DNA from: Paenibacillus sp. FSL R5-0766
GTDB lineage: Bacteria > Bacillota > Bacilli > Paenibacillales > Paenibacillaceae
Direction: 5' to 3'
Assembly: GCF_037971845.1 (NCBI RefSeq)
Contig: NZ_CP150227.1
Location: 1,054,001 to 1,118,000 of the forward strand
DNA length: 64,000 bases
Shown: positions 34,635 to 42,764 of the stretch, piece by piece
Numbering within the stretch: position 1 is the stretch's first letter
How the letters are laid out: every line of letters begins with the position of its first letter
Program-made: the position numbers and the translations under genes
The notes under the pieces: generated by a model
What the model saw: only the letters and a program-made list of their open reading frames with translations
Database searches by the model: none
What the model was told of the DNA's origin: nothing

Positions 34635-35216
34635 TTACATTTGGTAGCCGAGTTTTTCGCCATAGGCTCTGATTTCAGCATGGTATTGTTGAATGCTTTT
34701 GATTCCTAATGCAATCTTGTCATTACCTTGTTTAAGGAGCTTGCTGTTTACTTTTGTTTTGGCAACAGACTTTTTGAACAATTGATATCCTTCAAGCTGA
34801 GCATAGCTGCCTTTGATCAGTTTGGCATGGATTTTTTTCAGTTCAGCGTTCTCCGGTTTGATCTGTTTCAGCATGGAGACATACTTGGTGTAGTTAGGGA
34901 TGGCTGTATTATTTAGTTTCAGATAGAAGGATTTGCGATTGGAAGATGTGATGTACGTGCTGCCACCCACTGCATTCAAGGCTTTTTTCTCGTATACGGC
35001 AGGATCAGTCAATGCATCCAGGTAGTTGAGGAAATCTTCTTCTTCGACTGTAGGAATCGGTTCTTGTTCTGACGTGTCAACTTCTTCATAGTATTCGTCT
35101 TCCGAATATGTAGTGGTTGAGTCATCCGCAGCAGCGGCATAGGACCCTGCAGGTGCGAACACCCCGCCGAGCAATACAAAACTCATAATAAATGATAAAA
35201 TCCAAGATTTCTTCAC
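34635..35216 (-). CDS. secreted small protein, paralogue of the gene at 16.1-16.8 kb
   Basis: 193 residues from GTG 35216 (AGGGGA nine bases upstream). The signal peptide KKSWILSFIMSFVLLGGVF is followed by an acidic segment rich in Glu/Asp/Tyr. The shared C-terminal domain carries SSNRKSFYLKLNNTAIPNYTK, VSMLKQIKPENAELKKIHA and KGSYAQLEGYQLFKK. The family is not recognised. The gene is monocistronic and sits just before the siderophore importer, without evident functional link. Confidence 0.7.
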   Translation of the reverse strand: MKKSWILSFIMSFVLLGGVFAPAGSYAAAADDSTTTYSEDEYYEEVDTSEQEPIPTVEEEDFLNYLDALTDPAVYEKKALNAVGGSTYITSSNRKSFYLKLNNTAIPNYTKYVSMLKQIKPENAELKKIHAKLIKGSYAQLEGYQLFKKSVAKTKVNSKLLKQGNDKIALGIKSIQQYHAEIRAYGEKLGYQM

Positions 35217-35560
35217 GTTAAAAATTCCCCTATCTATAGATGTGATTTTATTCCAATGGATAATCTAACATAGTACAACAAGAAATTACAGGAATTGTTT
35301 TACAGTTGATTCATCAGTTAATCGCATATGAATGAATAATGATTCACTAGCCAAAAGGACATATATTAGATGAAGCTACAAGTAAGAAGAGAAATGTGCG
35401 TGTTAAGTTATAGAGAAAAAATTACATATATGGTTTATGTATATCCGTATTATATCGATATATATTGTATTGGTTGGGTTAATATATCTTCATTTAATGT
35501 TGTTTTATGAAGTTGAAGAGTTCGACAGGGAGTGAGAAGTTTTTCCAAATAAAATGCTTG

Positions 35561-35611
35561 TATAATGATTTCATCTCCATTACAATACAATTGATAATGA
35601 GATTCAATATC
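35561..35611 (+). promoter_or_regulatory. promoter -10 and Fur box of the siderophore ABC operon
   Basis: TATAAT at 35561-35566 is a clear -10; the -35 is weak. The 19-mer at 35593-35611 matches the Fur consensus GATAATGATAATCATTATC at 16 of 19 positions. It lies between the -10 and the ribosome site, so iron-loaded Fur should repress the importer. Confidence 0.75.
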
Positions 35612-35639
35612 ATTTAGATAAAAAGGGGAGACGGATTTC

Positions 35640-36653
35640 ATGTATAAAGTAAAGAAAAAGCTATACATTTATGCAGCACTTATTCTGATGATTTCACTAC
35701 TTGCTGGTTGTGCTTCGGGTGGAAGTGCCGAGACAACGAATACGTCCAGCCAAGCTGCAAGCAGCAATGAGAGCAGTAATGAAAGTAATACAACCGCCAG
35801 TGCGACTGAAGATCAGACCCGTGTGATCAAACATGCCATGGGCGAAACCACAATCAAGGGAACCCCGCAAAAGATCGTGACACTGTTCCAGGGTGCAAAT
35901 GATGTCGTTGTTGCACTTGGCGTGAAACCGACAGGCGTGGTGGAATCATGGGTTCAGCAGCCGGTATATGAATATCTGAGAGCAGATCTGGACGGAGTTC
36001 CACAAGTAGGACAGGAATCGCAGCCCAATCTGGAAGAGATCAACAAGTTGAAACCCGACTTGATTATTGCTACGAAGATCAGACATGAAGAGATCTATGA
36101 GCAACTATCACAGATCGCACCAACGGTAGTGACGGAGACCCTGTTTGACTGGAAAGAAACGGTGAAAGTAGCGGGTGAAGCGATGAATATGGTTGAGCAA
36201 TCGGATAAACTGTTGTCTGATTGGGATGGCCGTGTAGCTGATTTCAAAGAGAAAATGGGGGATCGTCTGCCAATTGAAGCAACCATCACGAACTTCAGAG
36301 CCGATCAGGTTCGTATTTTCTACATGGGATACGCAGGTAAAATTCTGAAGGAGCTTGGGTTCACGAGACCTGCGGGACATGACGCAGACACATGGGGAGT
36401 TGAATTGACTTCCAAAGAAAACATTCCGGATATGAATGCAGACATGATCTTCAACTTCAACTCAGGCACAGAAACAGATGCCATCCAGAAAAATTATGAT
36501 GATTGGACCAGCAGTCCACTGTGGAAAAACCTTGATGCAGTCAAGAACAACCAACTGGTTCAGGTCGATGAAGTGGCCTGGAACATGGCAGGTGGATACA
36601 CATCGGCCAACATGATGCTGGACGATTTATATAAGCAGTTCAACCTGAACTAA
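35640..36653 (+). CDS. iron-siderophore ABC transporter substrate-binding lipoprotein
   Basis: 337 residues. The signal ends in the lipobox LAGC. A Ser/Asn/Thr-rich linker (about 28-60) leads to a type III (FecB/BtuF) binding fold: KIVTLFQGANDVVVALGVKPTGV, then VGQESQPNLEEINKLKPDLIIA. It resembles Bacillus YfiY-type receptors for hydroxycarboxylate/schizokinen-type siderophores, though the ligand is not proven. GGGGAG lies upstream of the ATG. It is the first gene of a Fur-box operon with two permeases and an ATPase, and the adjacent biosynthetic cluster likely makes its ligand. Confidence 0.88.
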   Translation: MYKVKKKLYIYAALILMISLLAGCASGGSAETTNTSSQAASSNESSNESNTTASATEDQTRVIKHAMGETTIKGTPQKIVTLFQGANDVVVALGVKPTGVVESWVQQPVYEYLRADLDGVPQVGQESQPNLEEINKLKPDLIIATKIRHEEIYEQLSQIAPTVVTETLFDWKETVKVAGEAMNMVEQSDKLLSDWDGRVADFKEKMGDRLPIEATITNFRADQVRIFYMGYAGKILKELGFTRPAGHDADTWGVELTSKENIPDMNADMIFNFNSGTETDAIQKNYDDWTSSPLWKNLDAVKNNQLVQVDEVAWNMAGGYTSANMMLDDLYKQFNLN

Positions 36654-36665
36654 CTAACAGGAGCA

Positions 36666-36722
36666 GGACCTGCCATGCACCAAGACATTCGTTAACGAAG
36701 TGTATGGGCAGGCAGGTCTTTT
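36666..36722 (+). terminator. hairpin between binding-protein and permease genes
   Basis: GACCTGCC pairs with GGCAGGTC, and inside it ACATTCGTTAACGAAGTGT forms a second stem; TTTT follows. It is a likely partial terminator that gives more binding protein than permease. Confidence 0.65.
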
Positions 36723-36750
36723 ATCATTTTACAGATGAAAGAGTGAGAGT

Positions 36751-37764
36751 ATGTTTCCCCTTTTTACAAAGGCAAGCGCCAAGATCTATGGACTGGCTGG
36801 TTTATTCATATTACTTCTACTTGCTTGCCTAGCCAGTATGATTCTGGGACGTACACATATCACGTTTCAGATGGCATGGGAAGCATTGCAATTCTATGAC
36901 GAGAGTTCTGTGGAACATGTGGTTCTGCTGACGGAACGGTTGCCACGTACAGTTATTGCTGCCGTCGTGGGAGCAAGTCTGGCCGTGGCGGGCGGACTCA
37001 TGCAGGCATTGACACGTAACCCGCTGGCATCACCAAGTGTATTCGGGATCAATGCAGGTGCGATCTTTTTTATTGTCATTGCTATTGTGGTATTGTCCGT
37101 ATCTTCGCTCACTACCATGATGTGGTTTGGTTTTGCCGGAGCTGCGGTTGCCGCGGCGATTGTATACGCACTGGGTTCCCTCGGTCGTGATGGCCTGACA
37201 CCGATCAAAATTGTACTGGCAGGTACGGCTATCTCAGCGTTGTTTGCCTCGTTCACACAGGCCATTCTGGTGTTGGATGGAACCGGATTGCAGGATGTAC
37301 TGTTCTGGCTTGCCGGTTCAGTAAGTGGTCGGACGTTGGATATGTTATATCCTGTTCTGCCGTACATGACAGCCGCAGCCATTGTCTCTCTGTTCATGGG
37401 CAGAGCCATTAATCTGCTCTTGACGGGTGACGATATCGCCAAAGGCATGGGACAGAATGTACTTTTGGTCAAGGTGCTCATGGGAATTGTTACGGTATTG
37501 CTGGCGGGTGGTTCGGTTGCCGTAGCCGGTTCGATCGGGCTCGTCGGTCTGGTTGTCCCACATATCATGCGTGCACTGGTGGGAAATGATTACCGCTGGC
37601 TCGTTCCTTACTCTATTGTAGGGGGAGCGATTCTGCTGTTGTCCGCGGATGTGGTTGCAAGGTTGGTGATCATGCCGCAGGAAGTTCCACTCGGTGTCAT
37701 GACTGCACTGATTGGCGGACCCTTCTTCGTGTATATTGCCCGCAAGGGGGTGACGAAGATATGA
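36751..37764 (+). CDS. FecCD-family iron-siderophore permease (first)
   Basis: 337 residues with about nine to ten membrane helices. Family hallmarks: LTRNPLASPSVFGINAGA (about 88-105), and GSIGLVGLVVPHIMRALVGNDYRWLVPYS (about 258-288), the ATPase-contact region. It overlaps the second permease by four bases. Confidence 0.93.
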   Translation: MFPLFTKASAKIYGLAGLFILLLLACLASMILGRTHITFQMAWEALQFYDESSVEHVVLLTERLPRTVIAAVVGASLAVAGGLMQALTRNPLASPSVFGINAGAIFFIVIAIVVLSVSSLTTMMWFGFAGAAVAAAIVYALGSLGRDGLTPIKIVLAGTAISALFASFTQAILVLDGTGLQDVLFWLAGSVSGRTLDMLYPVLPYMTAAAIVSLFMGRAINLLLTGDDIAKGMGQNVLLVKVLMGIVTVLLAGGSVAVAGSIGLVGLVVPHIMRALVGNDYRWLVPYSIVGGAILLLSADVVARLVIMPQEVPLGVMTALIGGPFFVYIARKGVTKI

Positions 37765-38804
37765 GGAAGGTGTTGACTTTTCGCAACAAAAAAGACACTG
37801 TCTCAGTGCAAATGGAACGAAAATCACTGGTTGTCATCGGTGTATGTATCCTCTTGTTCCTGATGGCAGGAGTGGTCGGTACCAGTGTAGGCAGTGACTT
37901 TATTTCTCCGCTGGATGTGCTCAGAACGATATTTGGTCTGAATGCAGGAGAGCATGACTTCGTCGTGCTGACCTTAAGACTGCCACGGGTGTTATTATCT
38001 CTGCTCGTAGGAGCAGCCCTCGGTATGTCAGGCGCACTTCTGCAAGGCATTATCCGTAATCCGCTGGCCTCACCGGATGTCATCGGCATCACCGGCGGCG
38101 CGGCCGTTGCAGCTGTAGGTTTTGTTACGTTGCTGGGTGGAGCGGTAAGTATCAAGTTGTTGCCATTGTTCGCCATCGCTGGCGCAATTGTGACGGCATT
38201 GATCATCTACGTGCTTGCCTGGAAAAAGGGAGTCAGTCCGATCCGTCTGGTGCTGATCGGAATTGGAGTTTCAGCTATTACCGGAGCCGGAACCACCTTT
38301 ATGCTGATCCTGAGTCCGTTCTACACGGCAGGTCAAGCCTATATCTGGCTGACAGGAAGTGTATATGGAGCATCGTGGACTGATGTCCAAACGATTTTAC
38401 CGGTTATCGTAATCGTTGTACCGCTGGCGATCTGGTTCGCCCGTAGTCTGAATGCACAGGAGTTCGGGGATGATCTGGCTACGGGATTGGGTGTTACCGT
38501 TCAACGGCATCGTTCGGCGTTGTTGTTATGCAGTGTATTGCTGGCGGGAATCGCCGTTGCGGTTGCCGGAACCATTGGTTTTGTAGGCCTGATCGCTCCA
38601 CATATTGCCCGAAAGCTGGTTGGACGGATGTTTGGCAGTATGCTGATTGTGTCTGGACTGGTTGGTGCTCTGCTTGTATTTGTGGCAGATCTGATTGCCC
38701 GCACTGCCTTTCTGCCGCTTGATGTTCCCGCAGGGGTATTCACCGCAGGCGTAGGAGCACCGTTTTTCCTGTATTTGTTGTTCAAGAATCGAAATCAGTT
38801 TTGA
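37761..38804 (+). CDS. FecCD-family iron-siderophore permease (second)
   Basis: 347 residues. RLPRVLLSLLVGAALGMSGALLQGIIRNPLASPDVIGITGGA and GTIGFVGLIAPHIARKLVG are typical FecCD motifs. A start overlapping the first permease stop (ATGA) shows translational coupling. It would form a heterodimer with the first permease. Confidence 0.93.
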   Translation: MRKVLTFRNKKDTVSVQMERKSLVVIGVCILLFLMAGVVGTSVGSDFISPLDVLRTIFGLNAGEHDFVVLTLRLPRVLLSLLVGAALGMSGALLQGIIRNPLASPDVIGITGGAAVAAVGFVTLLGGAVSIKLLPLFAIAGAIVTALIIYVLAWKKGVSPIRLVLIGIGVSAITGAGTTFMLILSPFYTAGQAYIWLTGSVYGASWTDVQTILPVIVIVVPLAIWFARSLNAQEFGDDLATGLGVTVQRHRSALLLCSVLLAGIAVAVAGTIGFVGLIAPHIARKLVGRMFGSMLIVSGLVGALLVFVADLIARTAFLPLDVPAGVFTAGVGAPFFLYLLFKNRNQF

Positions 38805-38817
38805 GGAGGAGAGAGCT

Positions 38818-39639
38818 GTGAGTATTCTGGAAGCCAAGGAGCTTACGATCTCCTATGGAGCAGATCCCATTATTGAAAATTTGAACCTGACCATTCCCAA
38901 GGGACAGATTACCGTCCTGATTGGCAGCAACGGCTGTGGTAAATCTACGCTGCTGCGTACGATGGCTCGGTTGCTGAAATCCAGCTCCGGTTCGGTGCTG
39001 CTGGATGGCGAAGAGATTGCAAAGCTGCCGACCAAGGAAATTTCAAGACGCATGTCCATCCTGCCACAAGGTCCCACTGCTCCGGAGGGCCTGACGGTGA
39101 ACCAACTGGTTAAGCAAGGACGTTATCCACATCAAACATGGCTGAAGCAATGGTCTCGTGAGGATGAGCGCATGGTTAAGCTGGCACTTGAATCCACACA
39201 TCTGACTGACCTAGCGGATCGGCCTGTGGATGCACTGTCTGGTGGACAGCGTCAGCGTGCCTGGATTGCGATGACACTTGCGCAGGGTACCGAAACGCTG
39301 CTGCTGGATGAACCTACAACCTATCTGGATATGACACATCAGATTGATATCCTTGATCTGTTGTTTGAGTTGAACGAACGAGAAGGACGCACGATTGTCA
39401 TGGTACTTCATGATCTGAATCTGGCATGTCGTTATGCGCATCACATTGTGGCTGTTCACAACAAGTCGATCTACGCAGAAGGTAAACCGGAAGATATTGT
39501 TACACAGGACATGGTCCGTAAAGTCTTCCAGATGGAGTGTGAGATTGCAGTTGATCCACTCTTTGGCACACCAACCTGTATCCCGCACGGACGGGGAAGG
39601 AAGCTGAATGGGGAACAGCGTTATACACAATTGGCTTGA
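38818..39639 (+). CDS. iron-siderophore ABC transporter ATPase
   Basis: 273 residues from GTG 38818 (GAGGAGAGA upstream). Walker A is GSNGCGKST (about 38-46), the signature is LSGGQRQRAW (about 140-149), Walker B is LLLDEPTTYLD (about 161-171), and the switch His is in MVLHDLNLACRYA. It belongs to the FecE/FhuC group and closes the uptake operon. Confidence 0.94.
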   Translation: MSILEAKELTISYGADPIIENLNLTIPKGQITVLIGSNGCGKSTLLRTMARLLKSSSGSVLLDGEEIAKLPTKEISRRMSILPQGPTAPEGLTVNQLVKQGRYPHQTWLKQWSREDERMVKLALESTHLTDLADRPVDALSGGQRQRAWIAMTLAQGTETLLLDEPTTYLDMTHQIDILDLLFELNEREGRTIVMVLHDLNLACRYAHHIVAVHNKSIYAEGKPEDIVTQDMVRKVFQMECEIAVDPLFGTPTCIPHGRGRKLNGEQRYTQLA

Positions 39640-39726
39640 AGATCAACAAGTCCGCTTTTGATTCGTTCAAAAGTTATTCAAAACTCCACATCAACTCCAT
39701 TGCATGACCATGCAGATGACAAATTA

Positions 39727-39762
39727 GGCAAGCCGTTGGTAAAACCATGTCCCAGGCTTGCC
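39727..39762 (+). terminator. weak terminator-like hairpin after importer operon
   Basis: GGCAAGCC pairs with GGCTTGCC, with TTGGT/ACCA inside. The 3' side has only scattered T residues, so read-through into the biosynthetic cluster is possible. Confidence 0.5.
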
Positions 39763-39854
39763 CGGTTTGTTGTGCCTATTATTCGATAAAAGCATACCTG
39801 CATCGACTTAAACCTACACTAAATTCAATCTTATTTTTCCTTAAAAGTTTATTA

Positions 39855-39919
39855 TTGACAATATAACTCGAATTGCCATAAAATAGATTTTATATGATAT
39901 TGATAATCATTATCAATAT
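39855..39919 (+). promoter_or_regulatory. promoter and perfect-palindrome Fur box of the siderophore biosynthesis operon
   Basis: TTGACA at 39855-39860 and TAAAAT at 39879-39884 (18-bp spacing) form the promoter. Centred at 39908 is TGATAATCATTATCA extended by ATAT arms to a perfect 11-1-11 inverted repeat (39897-39919). This is the classical 7-1-7 Fur box, lying over the expected transcript start. It is strong evidence that the following operon is iron-repressed. Confidence 0.88.
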
Positions 39920-39953
39920 TAAATTACAATAAAAATTGATGAACGTATGAGCA

Positions 39954-40181
39954 ATATAAGTTGAATTAATCATTTACATGCAACGGAGAGGACAGAAAAA
40001 ACCTGAAAAAGCGAAGCTAAAAGCTTTCTGCAAGAAAGCTGCATCGTAAGCATAAGCTTCGCCTTTATCACCGGATTTCCCCTTTGAATAAGGGATTCAA
40101 AAAATCTGGTGATAACAGCGATCGGAAGATGGTTCTGACCGCGCAGTGGTTTCGTGTAAAAGCAGTTATTCAACTTATATA
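39954..40181 (+). repeat. interspersed repeat, copy E (leader of siderophore operon)
   Basis: 228 bp with ends TATAAGTTGAA and TTCAACTTATATA. It has the AAAGCTTTCTGCAAGAAAGCT hairpin, TATCACCGGATTT and AATCTGGTGATAACAGCGATCGG blocks. It lies between the Fur box and the first gene, so it is transcribed as a 5' leader. The right end is 38 bp before the GTG start. Confidence 0.85.
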
Positions 40182-40218
40182 GGAGCCAGTACCTTCATTC
40201 GATCGAGGAGGATTTTCA

Positions 40219-41235
40219 GTGTTTCCGAAAGGGATTCATAATCTGCAAAACCGACTCATTATAAGCAAAGCGAGAGAAATGGGCATCACCTGTGAGCCAC
40301 TTCTTGAGGGATGCGAAGATTTCCTGAAGCTGTCTGTAGGGGACCAAGAGATCATCATTAACAAAACCAGATCTCATCGTCTGCCGTTAATCGCTGGACT
40401 GCTCGCGAAGAACAAGCAGGCATGTAATATGTTGTTGCATGAACAGGGCATGCCTGTACCATCATTTATCGTGATCCCGGAGATGGGGAGCGAAGCAGTA
40501 GCTTTTCTGAATAGATACGGCTCCATTGTGGTTAAACCGCTGGATGCGAGCAGCAGCATGGGCGTGACGTTGGATGTGCGTACCGCAGATGAACTGAAGG
40601 CAGCCATTCGTCTTGCGAGTGTCCACGGCAGCAGCATTATGTTACAGCAATATGTGAACGGGATCGATTATAGAGTGCTGATCATCAACGGAGAAGTGGC
40701 GGCTGTGAACCAGTATCGGCCTGTCTATGTTGAGGGAGACGGAACTTCAACCGTTTGGGCGTTAATTGAGCAGTTGAATCAGGAACGAATCGAGATGACA
40801 CCCATTGGCGAGTATGAAGCGTTTCCCGAGGTTAATGCAGAAAAGGAACGACTGCTCGAGGTACTACATGCACAAGGGACAACACTGGATGAAGTTCCTG
40901 CCGCGGGAAAAGAAATCGAATTATACGATCTCCGCAATTCTGCCGCCGGAAAAATCAGTGAATTCTACAAGGATTGTACCGAAATCATTCATCCCGAAAA
41001 TGCCCGAATGATCATTCAGGCGGCAAAGACTCTTCAGATCGATGTAGCAGGAGTTGATGTTCGTTGTCGTGATATCCGCACCCCGATCTCCAGAGATCAG
41101 GGAGGCATCCTGGAAGTGAACGCCTTGCCAGATCTGACACACCACGTCTTTCCTCATGGTGGAACAACTCGTGATGTGGTTCGGTTATACCTGGAATATC
41201 TGTGTCAGGAGCAACTTGAATATAAAGAAATATAG
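40219..41235 (+). CDS. ATP-grasp ligase of the siderophore cluster
   Basis: 338 residues from GTG 40219 (GAGGAGGA seven bases upstream). ATP-grasp fold close to the cyanophycin-synthetase/glutathione-synthetase group. Nucleotide-binding GSIVVKPLDASSSMGVTL is at about 95-112, then IMLQQYVNGIDYRVLIINGEVAAVNQYRPVYVEGDG. Metal ligands lie near the C-terminus in GILEVNALPDLTHHV. Such enzymes form amide bonds with an acyl-phosphate intermediate. It is first in an iron-repressed operon but absent from the staphyloferrin B and achromobactin sets that I know. It may add an amino acid to the siderophore or make a precursor dipeptide. Confidence 0.78.
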   Translation: MFPKGIHNLQNRLIISKAREMGITCEPLLEGCEDFLKLSVGDQEIIINKTRSHRLPLIAGLLAKNKQACNMLLHEQGMPVPSFIVIPEMGSEAVAFLNRYGSIVVKPLDASSSMGVTLDVRTADELKAAIRLASVHGSSIMLQQYVNGIDYRVLIINGEVAAVNQYRPVYVEGDGTSTVWALIEQLNQERIEMTPIGEYEAFPEVNAEKERLLEVLHAQGTTLDEVPAAGKEIELYDLRNSAAGKISEFYKDCTEIIHPENARMIIQAAKTLQIDVAGVDVRCRDIRTPISRDQGGILEVNALPDLTHHVFPHGGTTRDVVRLYLEYLCQEQLEYKEI

Positions 41236-41408
41236 CTTATAACAACGTATAGATGACAAGTTATAACGGATAACAGATGACGAATACCATCATTTAATTC
41301 GGACCTCACCATGATTTTGAACCAATACCATTTCACATACAAAATGCAGAACAAGAAACACAGGCAGCAGGTTCAGCCTGAATCGATTATAAGGAGCGTT
41401 AGAGGGCT

Positions 41409-42764
41409 ATGTCAGTAGAGGTGCAGACGGAATATCTGAAGATGCAAAATGAGAAGGAATCCAATGCAAGATCGTACCCCAGACATTTCCCGCTTGTCAT
41501 TAACAAGGCCCATGGGGTGAAGATTACCGATACGGAAGGCCGCGTATTCTACGACTGCTTGGCTGGTGCAGGAACATTGGCGCTGGGGCATAACCATGAC
41601 ACGGTGGTCAACGCCATTCGCGATGTGCTGGATCAGCAGATTCCGCTTCATACACTGGATCTGGCAACACCGCTGAAGCTTTCATATATGCAAGAACTAT
41701 TCTCCATTCTTCCGGCAGAGATGCGAGACAAAGCCAAAATCCAGTTCTGTGGTCCAACGGGGGCCGATGCAGTAGAAGCAGCCATTAAGCTGGTCAAACA
41801 TGCTACAGGTGGCAAGTCTATTCTTGCCTTTCAGGGAGGTTATCACGGTTCGACCCAAGCGACAATGTCGATGAGTGGCAACCTGAGCAAGAAACAACAT
41901 CTGCAAAGCCTGCTGCCCGATGTTCATTTCCTGCCTTTTCCTTATGAATACCGTTGCCCATTTGGTGTTGGTGAAGGCATGACGGCCCGGTTAAGCGCAC
42001 AGTATATCGAGAACTTGCTCGATGATTGCGAGAGCGGTATTGCGGCACCGTGTGGGGTCATTGTGGAGACGGTGCAGGGTGAAGGTGGAGCCATTCCGGC
42101 AGATATCGAATGGCTGAGGGAGCTGCGGCGAATCACAGCAGAGCGAAGCATTCCACTCATCATCGATGAAGTGCAGACAGGCATCGGACGGACAGGGCGA
42201 ATGTTTTCGTTCGAACATGCCGGGATTGTACCTGATGTAATCATCTGCTCCAAAGCGGTTGGCGGAAGTCTGCCCATGTCTGTTGTCATCTATAAGGAAG
42301 AGCTGGATCAATGGCAACCTGGTGCACACACAGGCACGTTCCGTGGCAATCAACTAGCCATGGCAGCGGGACTTGCGACACTTCGTTATATTCGGGAACA
42401 GGATGTTCTACACAATGTGCATCTGCGCAGTGAGCAGTTCATGAATCAACTGAATGCATTGAAAGAGCGATATGTAGAGATCGGTGATGTGCGGGGCAGA
42501 GGGTTGATGATTGGTGTTGAGGTGGTTGATCCAATGGGACGCAAGGATCGTCTGGGACATTATCTGCCTAATGGTGCGCTGGCTGAGTCTATTCAGCGTG
42601 AATGTTTCAAGAATGGATTAATTGTAGAACTGGGCGGGCGTCATTCAGCGGTTGTTCGTTTTTTGCCGCCGCTGAATATTACGGAGCAAGAATCGGGTGC
42701 AATCCTTGCGATCTTTGAGAAATCGGTAGCTGAAGCGATTGCCTTAGCAACAGCCGCATGCTGA
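41409..42764 (+). CDS. diaminobutyrate-2-oxoglutarate-type class III aminotransferase (AcsF-like)
   Basis: 451 residues, class III PLP aminotransferase. Gly-rich FYDCLAGAGTLALGHNH near the N-terminus; IIDEVQTGIGRTGRMFSFEHAG with the PLP-ring Asp; the Schiff-base Lys at about 282 in ICSKAVGGSLPMSV; GTFRGNQLAMAAG. This profile fits L-2,4-diaminobutyrate:2-oxoglutarate aminotransferases, which make Dab from aspartate semialdehyde. In achromobactin synthesis AcsF does this. It would supply the diamine unit here in place of the SbnA/SbnB diaminopropionate route. The stop overlaps the MFS start. Confidence 0.85.
   Translation: MSVEVQTEYLKMQNEKESNARSYPRHFPLVINKAHGVKITDTEGRVFYDCLAGAGTLALGHNHDTVVNAIRDVLDQQIPLHTLDLATPLKLSYMQELFSILPAEMRDKAKIQFCGPTGADAVEAAIKLVKHATGGKSILAFQGGYHGSTQATMSMSGNLSKKQHLQSLLPDVHFLPFPYEYRCPFGVGEGMTARLSAQYIENLLDDCESGIAAPCGVIVETVQGEGGAIPADIEWLRELRRITAERSIPLIIDEVQTGIGRTGRMFSFEHAGIVPDVIICSKAVGGSLPMSVVIYKEELDQWQPGAHTGTFRGNQLAMAAGLATLRYIREQDVLHNVHLRSEQFMNQLNALKERYVEIGDVRGRGLMIGVEVVDPMGRKDRLGHYLPNGALAESIQRECFKNGLIVELGGRHSAVVRFLPPLNITEQESGAILAIFEKSVAEAIALATAAC

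Noticed and set aside
35450..35668. 72-codon minus-strand frame upstream of the siderophore-binding gene
   Set aside because: It overlaps the promoter, Fur box and start of the plus-strand gene and has no ribosome site or family resemblance.
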